Source: UBA4417 sp031550085 (GTDB taxonomy: Bacteria; Bacteroidota; Bacteroidia; Bacteroidales; UBA4417). Taken from it: a stretch of 64,000 bases of DNA. Made by a program: the position numbers and the translations under genes. Below the pieces are notes generated by a model that was not told the origin of the DNA, did no database searches, and saw nothing but the letters and a program-made list of their open reading frames with translations. The stretch is from the NCBI GenBank assembly GCA_031550085.1, contig JAVBOY010000014.1:1-64000 (forward strand), read 5' to 3'. This document shows, piece after piece, positions 7,342 to 16,284 of this stretch (positions within the stretch are counted from its first letter, which is position 1; the number at the start of each line of letters is the position of its first letter).

Positions 7342-9051
7342 TTATTCGGTTTTCCAATCGTAATTGTACAAGCCTTCCAACAAGCGTTGTTGTTTTTCTT
7401 CGGGAGATAAGCGCTCGTACGCTTCGCGTTCTTCGTGCTGTTTGCGTTCTTTTTCTTCCTGAATGGCGCGGTAACTTTTTCCATAGCTTTCATCCACGCA
7501 TTGCGTCAAAAAGTCGCGGGCTACCGAAGGAAACAATTCCAACAGCAAGGCATCTTTTTCATTCTCTGCCAAATGAACGCCGCCGTATTCTTCAAAAATA
7601 GTGTTTTCCTGCTTGGCGTAATTCGACGTATCATAAGGGGTTTCTTCGCGCACGCCGGTAAGCTGTTCCCGGAAATCGGGATCGACCGGAATGGGCGTTT
7701 TTCCATAACCGCCTTTTACCAGGTTCACATACTGAATGGATTTGGTGGTAAAAAAGGGCAGGCCTTTGCTTTCGTCAATGACGCAATTCACTGCCTGCGC
7801 ACCCACAATTTGGCTGGTCGGCGTCACCAAAGGGGGACATCCGGATTTGATACGGACCATGGGAACCAATTCCAACACGCGCGGCAGATACTGGTCTAAT
7901 TTCAGTTGTTTCAATTGCGCCAGCATGTTGGTATACATCCCGCCGGGAATACCGGCTTCACGAACCAACTCATCCTCTTCCGGAAAGTTGAAGTATTTTT
8001 CAATGGCATGGCAATGGCTCAGCAACTCTTCTTCGTGGTCGCCCTGGGCGGCCTCGATGGCTTTGTCGAAAAGTTGGTCGATTTCGGCCGGGAGCTGGTA
8101 ATTGACAATATTAAATTCGATGGGGAATTGTTTGTAACTGTCCACGGCGGCCAATTCTTGACGGATCACTCTCAACTCAAGGTCGATTTTCCGGATGGAT
8201 TCTACATTCACTCCGGTATCGATGCCTAATTTGTCGCAGAATATTTTGACCAATTCAAAAGCCGGTGCGGCAGGGCCTCCGGCAAAACTCCAAATACTGG
8301 TATCCACAATATCAACTCCGTTTACGATGGCCATCAACACCGATGCCAGGCCGAATCCGGGGGTACAATGGGTGTGAAAATCGACGGGGACTTTGAGTTC
8401 GTGTTTCAACCGGCGAACGAGTTTTCCCGAGAGCGAAGGCGGAATTAATCCGGCCATGTCTTTGATCGTGACCATATCGGCGCCCAGCTGCTCCATTTGT
8501 TTTGCTTTGTCCGCGTAATAATCCACGGTAAAGATGTCGTGCGGCAAGGTTTTGAAATGCAACAGGGCATTCCATTTTTCTTTCCGGGAGTATTTGGGAT
8601 CGACCGTAAAGCTGATGGCGCAATCGGCCAACCCGCCGTTTTCTTTCACATATTTGATCGTGGACTTCATGTTATCCACATCGTTCAGGGCATCAAAAAT
8701 GCGCATGATATCGATTCCCGATTTTACCGACAAACGGCAAAATCCTTCGATGACTTCTTCGGGATACGGGTTGTAACCAAACAGGTTCCGTCCGCGCGAA
8801 AGTGCGGTTAGCTTCGATGCGTTGCCAACTTCTTTTTTGATGGTTTCCAAGCGGGTCCACGGATTTTCGGCAAGGTAACGCATGATGGAATCGGGAACAG
8901 CGCCGCCCCATACCTCCATGGCATAAAAATTGGCGTCCTTGTATAACGGCAACACGCGGTCTATTTGTGCCTGCGTCATCCGTGTGGCAAACAACGATTG
9001 CTGCCCGTCGCGTAAAGTCAAATCTCTGATTAACAATTTCTTCTTTTCCAT
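7342..9051 (-). CDS. Biotin-dependent carboxyltransferase subunit (oxaloacetate decarboxylase alpha / PycB type)
   Basis: The ATG at 9049-9051 gives the family start, MEKKKLLIRDLTLRDGQQSL. The 569-residue product has the HMGL-like TIM barrel with DLTLRDGQQS, the catalytic lysine and metal region VTIKDMAGL and VDFHTHCTPG. It continues into the conserved PYC_OADA C-terminal domain (IPGGMYTNML, PPLVTPTSQIVG). It stops after a charged helix (ERKQHEEREAYERLSPEEKQ) without the lysine-containing biotinyl domain, so biotin must be supplied on a separate protein. It transfers CO2 between carboxybiotin and pyruvate/oxaloacetate. No beta, gamma or biotin-carrier gene is adjacent, so decarboxylase and carboxylase roles cannot be separated here. 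A terminator follows. Confidence 0.85.
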   Translation of the reverse strand: MEKKKLLIRDLTLRDGQQSLFATRMTQAQIDRVLPLYKDANFYAMEVWGGAVPDSIMRYLAENPWTRLETIKKEVGNASKLTALSRGRNLFGYNPYPEEVIEGFCRLSVKSGIDIMRIFDALNDVDNMKSTIKYVKENGGLADCAISFTVDPKYSRKEKWNALLHFKTLPHDIFTVDYYADKAKQMEQLGADMVTIKDMAGLIPPSLSGKLVRRLKHELKVPVDFHTHCTPGFGLASVLMAIVNGVDIVDTSIWSFAGGPAAPAFELVKIFCDKLGIDTGVNVESIRKIDLELRVIRQELAAVDSYKQFPIEFNIVNYQLPAEIDQLFDKAIEAAQGDHEEELLSHCHAIEKYFNFPEEDELVREAGIPGGMYTNMLAQLKQLKLDQYLPRVLELVPMVRIKSGCPPLVTPTSQIVGAQAVNCVIDESKGLPFFTTKSIQYVNLVKGGYGKTPIPVDPDFREQLTGVREETPYDTSNYAKQENTIFEEYGGVHLAENEKDALLLELFPSVARDFLTQCVDESYGKSYRAIQEEKERKQHEEREAYERLSPEEKQQRLLEGLYNYDWKTE

Positions 9052-9157
9052 AGTACTCAAAAACGAAAATAGCTGCCTTGATAAAGGAAACAAAATTAGG
9101 AATAATATGGCGTCAGCTCTTTCTTTTTTTTAAAAATAGTAAACAAAACCATATCCC

Positions 9158-12052
9158 CTAATACAATCCCAGGTTCATTGAAAACAAAAAATCGGCAAAA
9201 AAGGTTTGCTTGGGATAGTTGGCCATGCCCAACCGGACTCCGATGTCAATGGGGAGCGTAAATCGTGCGAAATGCGCATCGGTCGTCAATTCTACTCCGT
9301 AAGATTGCATGGCTTCGGGCAAATCGGTTTGGGAGAAATCGTAAAATAAGTTTGCTTTGACACGTTTGAAATAAGCAATACCGGCTATGCCGCCATCGGG
9401 ATACCAAACAGGAAATTTGTAATTGGCCTTCAGGCTGAGTAATTCCCCGGTTTGTACCGGTGCAATGCCTCTCGGAAAATCGACAATGCTTGAAAAATAG
9501 GAATCCGGTCCCGACGTCGTATTTTGAATCCCGCCATAGAGCTTGATTCCGTGGGTTCTTATAAAACCAGGAAAGAACAGCGTTGCTTCGGCCGAAACAA
9601 TATGCCCAAAATCAATTTCTCCAAAAGGCGCATGGGCATAATTCAAATCGATGACCTGCCCCCAGCGGGGGTAAATATCTTTCAACGATTGCTTGATGTA
9701 ACGGGCCGCATACATGCGGTAATTCAGCGAAGAATACGAGCCTTCGAATTTTTCGGGATTTAACGAGTGGTTGTTCTCCCGGTTCACCCACGACAAGGTT
9801 GCCGAAGGAACCAGATTGATATAATATTTTCCAAACGTGAATAACAAAGGAACTTTCACTTCGGCATCCAGTTGGGTCTCGTCCCAAGTATACCGTTTGC
9901 TGCTTCCATCCGTAAAGTAGTCATAGGCTGCCCGTTTCCCGTAGCTTGCATCCAGGTTTAATACCGGGTACCAACCGGCATATTCCCAGGTGGCTTTGAA
10001 CTGCCCTGTTTTTTCATTGGAAATCCAATGGTATCCGGCAACCAAGGTCGACGTGCTCAACAAATTCTGCGACATCACCGACAGCCCGAAATCATAGGTT
10101 TCATCCATATAATTTAGGTAAGCCGGAGCCCAGGAATGAAAGTGAAATAAATGGGGAAATTTCCGGTAGGGCTTCGATTCGTACACTTTGGTCCCTTGCC
10201 TCGAAGAATCGAAAACCCAATAGTTTTCGTTTGCTGCCAAGGATTTGTAAAGCGCGGCCGAATGGTCTTCTACCTGCGGCAACGGTTTCCACAGAGCTGT
10301 ATCAAACGGGCAGGTTACCACCCGCAAGCCGTTTGCGGTGTAATCGGAATAAACCAACTGCCGGGTCCGGGAATTGTAATCGGCATTGGATGCGCCGTAC
10401 ATCGACGAGGTTACCTGAAATACATTTTTCGTCGTCAAATCGATTGCATAAATGTTGTCAATTCCCGAAAAAGCGCCGTTGAAAATCAGGTAGCGTTCGT
10501 TTACAAAACTGGGATTCGAAATCTCGACAAAGGTCGGGGGAAGAACCGTTTCTACCGAACGGGATTCCAGGTTCAAAAGGCAAAGGCTTTTCCCGTTTTT
10601 TGACAAGAGGGTGAAAACAAGCTGCTTTCCGTCTTTGCTCCAATTCGGCGTCATGATGAAATCGGGCGTCTTGGCGGTAAAACAAGTCGAAAGGTAGCGG
10701 CCGGTTTGTGCATCAAACAATTGCAAGGAACTTTCGTTTTGTTCGGACACCTGGACGGCTACAATTTGCTTCCCATCGGGTTTGAAACTGGGCGCAAAAA
10801 GGCGGGTCCGTTTGGTCAGCTGGCGGACTTCCCGGGTTTCGAAATCAACTATTTTGAGTACCGAGTAGCTCCGTTGCTGCCAGCGGGGATCCAGCTTTTT
10901 TTCGGCCCATACGATTTTTCCTTTTTCCAGCGCCAACCGGTCGATCACCAGTTGCCCCGGCTTGTTTGTTTGGGTCTGATTTCCCAGATTCGTTGAAAAC
11001 ACATCGGTCGAGAAAAACCCGGGCGTAAAGAAAACACGTTCATTTCCCCGGATATCCAGGAATACGAAGCGGGGAATGTCGTCCAGGGAACTGCGTTCGG
11101 CCAGGAAGAGCGTATCGTTTACCACTTGCGGGTATTGGTACAAGGTGTATGTTTTTTGCGGAAGCGAAACGGGCTTTAACTCCGTAAGTTCTGTTTTTTC
11201 CTTTTGATTCGTCCACAAAGCGGTTAAATCGGTTACGGTTTCTTCGTAAAGCGCAGTTTTCCCCTTGCCGGCGGCTTTTTTCAGCCCGTGGTTAAACGGC
11301 GTAATGATAAAAGGTTTCCGGCCGACTTCATCCACCGCTTTTTGCCACACTTCATCTCCGTACTTCCGTTTGGTATTGGCCGTAATTTGGTATCCAACCA
11401 CATAATGGTCGGGGACAAAATCCTTGTAAGATCCGAAAATCGCCTTATCGAACGAATAGCTGCCTTTTTCCAGGATTTGGGTACGAATGCCTTGCTCAAA
11501 GGCAGGGACCCGGCCCCGGCCGGAACGGCTCAAAGCGGTTTCCACACAAACGGCATCGCCTTCCATAAACCAAAGGGGCTCGAACAAGCCGGTAAACGCG
11601 CCGACCGCATGTTCGCCGACCAAATAATACATAAACCTGGTAAACCCTTGATTTACCTGCGCCATTTGCACCATATGCCGGTACTCATGGATGGATAATT
11701 GTTCCAACCAGTCCTGGGCGTAGCTGTCCTGCGGCGGGCAGGTGAAAAACTCCGAACGCCTGGGCGTCCAGGTGGCAAAAGCATTGGGCTCGATGGTTTG
11801 CGTATGGAAAATAATGGGAATCTTGGGCATCGGCGGACCGGACGGAAATTGCACTTTCCCTTTTACGGTATCCATCACATTCATAAAACGCTGGGCCTGA
11901 GCTTCGAAAAATTCCGGGTAAATGAGTTTGAATTTGTCCGTGTTGATCTGGCGCCAACGAACGCTTGCCGGGTCTTGCCCGGAGTTAAAATATTGTGCTT
12001 TTGCAAGAAAGAAGGTAAAAAGGATAAAAAGGAACAGGAAGAGTTTTTTCAT
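9158..12052 (-). CDS. Outer membrane gluzincin-like protease with propeller and beta-barrel
   Basis: This is a large exported protein of 964 residues (signal peptide MKKLFLFLFILFTFFLAKAQ). An N-terminal peptidase-MA-like domain has IHEYRHMVQ (zinc motif H122-E123-H126) and WFMEGDAVCVET (Glu164, spacing typical of gluzincins). Residues about 300-640 show repeated propeller strands of the TolB/WD40 kind (APSFKPDGKQIVAV, TPNWSKDGKQLVFTLL, NPSFVNERYLIFNG). The last roughly 300 residues are alternating strands ending in an aromatic-rich C-terminus (FLFSMNLGLY), typical of an outer membrane barrel. The three-part composition suggests a surface or outer-membrane protease, but substrate and activity are unknown. 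The HExxH second position and Glu are intact. Confidence 0.7.
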   Translation of the reverse strand: MKKLFLFLFILFTFFLAKAQYFNSGQDPASVRWRQINTDKFKLIYPEFFEAQAQRFMNVMDTVKGKVQFPSGPPMPKIPIIFHTQTIEPNAFATWTPRRSEFFTCPPQDSYAQDWLEQLSIHEYRHMVQMAQVNQGFTRFMYYLVGEHAVGAFTGLFEPLWFMEGDAVCVETALSRSGRGRVPAFEQGIRTQILEKGSYSFDKAIFGSYKDFVPDHYVVGYQITANTKRKYGDEVWQKAVDEVGRKPFIITPFNHGLKKAAGKGKTALYEETVTDLTALWTNQKEKTELTELKPVSLPQKTYTLYQYPQVVNDTLFLAERSSLDDIPRFVFLDIRGNERVFFTPGFFSTDVFSTNLGNQTQTNKPGQLVIDRLALEKGKIVWAEKKLDPRWQQRSYSVLKIVDFETREVRQLTKRTRLFAPSFKPDGKQIVAVQVSEQNESSLQLFDAQTGRYLSTCFTAKTPDFIMTPNWSKDGKQLVFTLLSKNGKSLCLLNLESRSVETVLPPTFVEISNPSFVNERYLIFNGAFSGIDNIYAIDLTTKNVFQVTSSMYGASNADYNSRTRQLVYSDYTANGLRVVTCPFDTALWKPLPQVEDHSAALYKSLAANENYWVFDSSRQGTKVYESKPYRKFPHLFHFHSWAPAYLNYMDETYDFGLSVMSQNLLSTSTLVAGYHWISNEKTGQFKATWEYAGWYPVLNLDASYGKRAAYDYFTDGSSKRYTWDETQLDAEVKVPLLFTFGKYYINLVPSATLSWVNRENNHSLNPEKFEGSYSSLNYRMYAARYIKQSLKDIYPRWGQVIDLNYAHAPFGEIDFGHIVSAEATLFFPGFIRTHGIKLYGGIQNTTSGPDSYFSSIVDFPRGIAPVQTGELLSLKANYKFPVWYPDGGIAGIAYFKRVKANLFYDFSQTDLPEAMQSYGVELTTDAHFARFTLPIDIGVRLGMANYPKQTFFADFLFSMNLGLY

Positions 12053-12386
12053 GCTGAAAAGGTGCTAATAGCCTAAAATCCGTATAATAAAAATGTTCTG
12101 AGCCAAGATGGAATCAGAACTTCAAAATTATCATTATTTCAAAAACGCATCCCGTATTTCACGTAAAATAACAAATAGCAAATGAGAGGCCTCACTGGCG
12201 CTGTAAGTTGTAATAAAAAGAATCGGTTCGGCGGCACAACCTCCCCTTGCCCCAGTTCGGCAGCAGTTGTACTGCCGTCGGATCATCAAAACCAGGCTTT
12301 GCCTGCCGGGGAGAATTTGTGTGTATCGTATGAAAACAGGGATACCCTGTTTCAAATCCTGCTGCCCTCCGAAGAAACAAGGGGAA
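12053..12386. other. Intergenic gap without a supported gene
   Basis: The stretch contains open frames on both strands, but their predicted proteins look non-biological and they share no recognisable motif. A small inverted repeat (CGGCAG...CTGCCG) lies at 12258-12277. A decayed gene cannot be excluded because the GC content is coding-like at 12200-12330. Confidence 0.4.
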
Positions 12387-13424
12387 TCAACATTCTTCTT
12401 TTATCCTTTTCAGGTATTGGTTGCTGAAGTCGATTTTTAATTCGACCCATAGCGGCAAATGGTCTGACATTTGGAACGTACGCCACTTGGACCGGTAATA
12501 TTGCGCTATTTCCTTTTCCGTCTTGTTTTCTGTGTTTTTGGGGCTGAAATATTTCCGGTATACTTCCAAATCGTTTAAGGTGTAAACGGATTTTGTAAAG
12601 TCAAATGCACCGGATTTTTGCTCATGCTCCGAAAATATGGTCATATTCGGGCCCAACTTCAAATTAAAGGCAATCTGGTCATAATGTTTGGTTCCGCCCA
12701 AATCGGAAGGGTGCTCTTTTATGCCGGCAGGCACCAAAAACCCGTTCTTTTCCAATGCTTTCATCGTTTCATCTTCACAATGAACGATGTTAAAGTCACC
12801 CAAAAGGATGTAACTCGCGTCTTCTTTTTTAGCCCGTTTGGCCATAAATCCGGCAATCGAATCTATTTCGGCCAATCTTCTGGGGTCTACGCCGGAGGAG
12901 GTTCCGTAATAGATGTGGACGGTTACCAGGTTAAATTTGAACCAATTTGCCTGGAATGCAACACAGAAAGGGGTACGGGCATACTGATAATCCTTATGAA
13001 TCCGTTTTTCGGTTGGTAAAACGATTTCGCCCGCCATTTTTTTGAAAGAGATTTTACTCTTATCATAAATAAACGCCATCCGTTCGCCTCCCCCTGCACT
13101 TCCGTCGGTGCTATCCGTTACAAGATAATCCCAGTTCAGGTTCAAAAGGGACATGACCTTTTCCAGGCCTTTCAAATCGGAAGAAACCTCCTGAATCGCA
13201 ACCAGATCAAACCGGCTGATGATTTCCGCAATGTAGTGAAGGCTTTCCGTATTCCGGTTATTTCCAAACTCCCGTATATTCCATGTGGCAAGCAACAAGG
13301 TATCGGAAGCCGTTTTTTGCGGGACTTGCTGATCCAACTGGTTTCTCAGCGTTAAAAGCTTGTCAATGGTACGTAACCGTTCTTCTTTGTCCCGGATTTT
13401 CCGAATGGGGTGATAATAAGGCAT
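12387..13424 (-). CDS. Endonuclease/exonuclease/phosphatase (EEP) family protein
   Basis: The 345-residue protein carries the EEP metal-dependent phosphoesterase motifs in order: LLLATWNIREFG (Asn), LVAIQEVSSD (Glu), VTVHIYYG (His), YILLGDFNIV (Asp-Asn pair) and MSDHLPLWV (Asp-His). No signal peptide is visible, so it is probably cytoplasmic. The family includes DNase I-like nucleases and phosphodiesterases; substrate cannot be told from sequence. The N-terminal 40 residues are a charged helical extension. It follows the tandem adenylate kinase gene by about 170 bp on the same strand. Confidence 0.8.
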   Translation of the reverse strand: MPYYHPIRKIRDKEERLRTIDKLLTLRNQLDQQVPQKTASDTLLLATWNIREFGNNRNTESLHYIAEIISRFDLVAIQEVSSDLKGLEKVMSLLNLNWDYLVTDSTDGSAGGGERMAFIYDKSKISFKKMAGEIVLPTEKRIHKDYQYARTPFCVAFQANWFKFNLVTVHIYYGTSSGVDPRRLAEIDSIAGFMAKRAKKEDASYILLGDFNIVHCEDETMKALEKNGFLVPAGIKEHPSDLGGTKHYDQIAFNLKLGPNMTIFSEHEQKSGAFDFTKSVYTLNDLEVYRKYFSPKNTENKTEKEIAQYYRSKWRTFQMSDHLPLWVELKIDFSNQYLKRIKEEC

Positions 13425-13591
13425 GATTGTTTTTTTTTAGATTTAAATTATGAAGAATTGATAAAAATAATTCGCCGACGATGCAACGGTTACAAAAGCC
13501 GTGGCCTCTGTTTGTATTTATCGATGCGTTTTTTGCAATCTCAAATTTAAATTTCCGCTTGCCTTTCCCCTGCTTAAGCGTTGAGGCTTCC

Positions 13592-14761
13592 TTAGCGCGC
13601 TTTTTTCAGTTCCCGTTCCACCACAATGGAAAGGCGTTGGAATACTTCTTCAGGCGTACCCACCCCGTTAATTTCATCGAATTTGTTTTGCTTCTGGTAC
13701 ATCTCGATCACCTTCTTGGTTTTGTTTTGATACAGTTCGAGGCGGTGAAGGATCAGCTCGGTCGATTGGTCGTACATTCTTCCTTTTTCGCTTTTTCCCC
13801 GGGCATCCAAACGGCGGATCAAATCCAGGATGGGGACATTCATTTCGATGACATAGGAAACGTTCATTTCCATCCGCCGCAAAAGGGCATCTAAAATATA
13901 CGACTGGAGTACGGTACGGGGGAACCCTTTAAAGACAAAGCCGCTGGCATTGGATTGTTGCTTGATGGCTTGTTCCAGAAGCTGGATCACAATTTCATCG
14001 GGCACCAGGTCTCCGCGGTTTATCAAGGCTTCCACCCGTTTCCCGATTTCGGAACCGGACTTCACTTCTTTCCGCAACAGTGAGCCGGTCGAGATGTAAT
14101 GCAGGTTGAATTTTTTTGCCAGCAGGTTGCCCTGGGTTCCTTTGCCGGATCCCGGAGCGCCCAGCAACACCAGATTAAACCATTTCCGCTGGATGGTTTG
14201 CTGGATGGCCTCGTTCAGGTCTTCAAAAACGGTTTCTATTTTTTGATCGCCGTTAATGGGGAAATACAGGTGGCGTTCCTGGTAATAGGTTTTAACCGGT
14301 GCGGTTTTTTCTTCGTATTCTTTCAGGCGGTTGTGAATGACGTCCAGGGTGTCGTCGGCGCGCCCCGATTTTTTTGCCCGGTCCAGCAGGCGGCGGATCA
14401 ATTCGTCGTTCCCCACATCCAAACTGAGCATGCACGAAAGGGAGGTGTTGAGCTTGAGCAGCAAGCCGTCCAGAATATAGGCCTGCACCAGGGTACGGGG
14501 AAACCCATCGAACAGGAATCCGGTGGATTCGATGTTTTCGGTGAGCTTTTTTTCAATCAGGTTGATGATGATTTCGTCGGAAACCAAGCCTCCCTGATGG
14601 ATGATATCTTTCACTTCCAACCCCAGATCGGTTCCGGCAGCAATTTCCTGCCGCAACAAGTCGCCGGTGGAGATATAGGTTAGATTATATTTCTTGATCA
14701 GCAATTCGGACTGTGTGCCTTTGCCCGCTCCGGGGGGGCCGAAAATAGCGATATTAAGCAT
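13592..14761 (-). CDS. adk: Tandem (two-domain) adenylate kinase
   Basis: Two complete adenylate-kinase units are fused head to tail. Unit 1 (residues 1-190) has the P-loop GPPGAGKGT at 8-16, STGDLLR, DGFPRT at 85-90 and the lid GRADD at 133-137. Unit 2 (about 193-389) has GAPGSGKGT at 201-209 and STGSLLR, but KGFPRT at 278-283 and GRMYD at 327-331, losing Asp residues conserved in the family. Usual bacterial Adk is about 190-220 residues, so this is double length with a single start and stop. Unit 1 probably makes ADP from ATP and AMP; unit 2 may be impaired or have shifted specificity. It lies 69 bp after hpt, with a possible weak terminator between them. Confidence 0.9.
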   Translation of the reverse strand: MLNIAIFGPPGAGKGTQSELLIKKYNLTYISTGDLLRQEIAAGTDLGLEVKDIIHQGGLVSDEIIINLIEKKLTENIESTGFLFDGFPRTLVQAYILDGLLLKLNTSLSCMLSLDVGNDELIRRLLDRAKKSGRADDTLDVIHNRLKEYEEKTAPVKTYYQERHLYFPINGDQKIETVFEDLNEAIQQTIQRKWFNLVLLGAPGSGKGTQGNLLAKKFNLHYISTGSLLRKEVKSGSEIGKRVEALINRGDLVPDEIVIQLLEQAIKQQSNASGFVFKGFPRTVLQSYILDALLRRMEMNVSYVIEMNVPILDLIRRLDARGKSEKGRMYDQSTELILHRLELYQNKTKKVIEMYQKQNKFDEINGVGTPEEVFQRLSIVVERELKKAR

Positions 14762-14794
14762 TTCAATTTAGTAATTAAGGAACAATTCATCATT

Positions 14795-14826
14795 AAAAAA
14801 AGCGGAGTAGAAATCGATCTCTCCGG
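14795..14826 (-). terminator. Possible terminator between hpt and adk
   Basis: On the minus strand a CGGAG...CTCCG hairpin, with partial inner pairing, is followed by seven U residues. The stem is short, so readthrough into adk is plausible. Confidence 0.5.
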
Positions 14827-14830
14827 GAAA

Positions 14831-15373
14831 TTATTCAACCAGTTTGTAAATACCGCTCGAATTACGGCCCAAACCGTCGTAGTCCAATCCGTAGCCGACT
14901 ACGAACTTGTCGGGAATTTCAAAACAGCAATAATCAATCGGGTATTCTTTTTTGAAGGCTTCTTTCTTAAACAGGCAAGCCGCAACCTTTATTTCGGCAG
15001 CGCCCATGGATTTCAGGATGCCGATCAGCATGTCGACCGTGAGGCCGGTGTCGATAATATCTTCAATAATCACAACCGTATGTCCTGCCACCGAGGTATT
15101 CAACCCCATGACTTCTTTTACGGTTCCGGCGCTGGTGGTGCCCTGGTAAGACGACAGTTTGATAAACTCGATTTCGCAATCGAGCGTCACGTTTTGGAGC
15201 AAATCGGAAGCAAACACAAAAGCGCCGTTTAGCACCACCAAAAAGATGGGGCGTTTTTGGCCTTTTAAATCTTCGTTGATTTTCCGGGCTACTTCCGCTA
15301 CCTTCTTTTTGATTTCTTCAGCGGGAATAAACTTTTCGAATGTTTTGTCGTGTACAGTCCAGTAGGTATCCAT
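14831..15373 (-). CDS. hpt: Hypoxanthine phosphoribosyltransferase
   Basis: The 180-residue protein has the family length. The PRPP-binding signature VVIIEDIIDTGLTVDMLI is intact, as are the N-terminal FLVVLNGAFVFASDL and the purine-contacting C-terminal region (IPDKFVVGYGLDYDG). It salvages hypoxanthine (and usually guanine) to the nucleotide with PRPP. Clustering with adk fits purine nucleotide metabolism. A TATATTTG -7 box lies 35 bp upstream of the ATG, so this is probably the first gene of the hpt-adk pair. Confidence 0.93.
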   Translation of the reverse strand: MDTYWTVHDKTFEKFIPAEEIKKKVAEVARKINEDLKGQKRPIFLVVLNGAFVFASDLLQNVTLDCEIEFIKLSSYQGTTSAGTVKEVMGLNTSVAGHTVVIIEDIIDTGLTVDMLIGILKSMGAAEIKVAACLFKKEAFKKEYPIDYCCFEIPDKFVVGYGLDYDGLGRNSSGIYKLVE

Positions 15374-15407
15374 AATTCATAAAAGGGCGTTGATGGGAAA
15401 TTTTTTT

Positions 15408-15415
15408 CAAATATA
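15408..15415 (-). promoter_or_regulatory. Bacteroidetes-type -7 box upstream of hpt
   Basis: TATATTTG on the minus strand matches the TAnnTTTG consensus and lies 35 bp before the hpt start. No convincing -33 TTG was found at the expected distance. Confidence 0.5.
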
Positions 15416-15549
15416 AGATGATAAATAAAAATAGCGGTAAGTTTTTCATACAAATCTTGTTCCCGTACGAACTTTTTTTGCCTCGCATTGTTAGAAAAGG
15501 TACAACAGGAATTTTTATTTATTTTTTTAAATTGAAACATTAAAAAATT

Positions 15550-16263
15550 ATGAACAAAGTTAATCATCAAACACTGTCTTTCCGTGATCTCAATAAACGG
15601 AGGGATAAAAAGATCCAGGGGTTGTTATGGACCGGCTTAACCAAAGGAGTTCTTTTTTTTGCTGCGGTTTTGGTCATCGGCACCTCATGCCGGAAATTGC
15701 CCGATACCGAAGAGCTGTCAACCAAACCCATGACCATCACAAATTACGCCGACAAAAGCATTTTTGTCAACTACAAAACCTACTACCTACCGAACTTCAT
15801 TCCAAAAATCAACACCTTTGACCCGAATGATACCCTGGTCGACAACACCAGCGCCCAAATCCTTTTGGGTAAGATCCGCGACAACATGAACAAGCTGGGT
15901 TATACCGAAGTTGAAAGTTCTTCCGAAGCAGATGTTTCCATCAATACTTTGGTGATCAAGGATATTGAAAACATTACTTACATCACTCCGGGTTGGTGGT
16001 GGCCTTACTATTATCCCTGGTATTGGGATTATTGGGACTGGACGTATTACTACCCGTTCCCGGTCACTTACACCTACAGCACGGGAGCCTTTTTGATCGA
16101 AATGGTGGATTTGAAGGACAAAAATGTCACAACCAAAACGGTGAATGTTATTTGGAATGCCTGGTCGACCGGAGAAATCTTCGATCCGCAAACCAACCTT
16201 TCCAATGCAGAGTTTGCCATCGATCAATCGTTTACGCAGTCTCCTTATTTAAAAACTAACTAA
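15550..16263 (+). CDS. DUF4136-type lipoprotein
   Basis: The 237-residue protein has a lipobox at VLVIGTSC after an unusually long, polar N-terminus of about 25 residues (MNKVNHQTLSFRDLNKRRDK). No downstream Met offers a shorter signal peptide. The body matches the DUF4136 pattern: tyrosine-containing strands (DKSIFVNYKTYYLP), a helix with SAQILLGKIRDNMNKLGYTE and an ITPGWWWPYYYPWYWDYWDW aromatic loop. It ends AEFAIDQSFTQSPYLK. An envelope lipoprotein of unknown function. It lies 21 bp before a small barrel gene, so they are likely co-expressed. Confidence 0.8.
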   Translation: MNKVNHQTLSFRDLNKRRDKKIQGLLWTGLTKGVLFFAAVLVIGTSCRKLPDTEELSTKPMTITNYADKSIFVNYKTYYLPNFIPKINTFDPNDTLVDNTSAQILLGKIRDNMNKLGYTEVESSSEADVSINTLVIKDIENITYITPGWWWPYYYPWYWDYWDWTYYYPFPVTYTYSTGAFLIEMVDLKDKNVTTKTVNVIWNAWSTGEIFDPQTNLSNAEFAIDQSFTQSPYLKTN

Positions 16264-16284
16264 TCATTTAAAATCAGGTTTACA

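Noticed and set aside
7185..7493. A 102-codon frame overlapping the end of the carboxyltransferase gene
   Set aside because: It is a Lys/Asn-rich out-of-frame shadow crossing the terminator of that gene.
12182..12427. An 81-codon frame between the surface protease and EEP genes
   Set aside because: It overlaps the EEP gene end in antisense, lacks any family feature and has an improbable composition.
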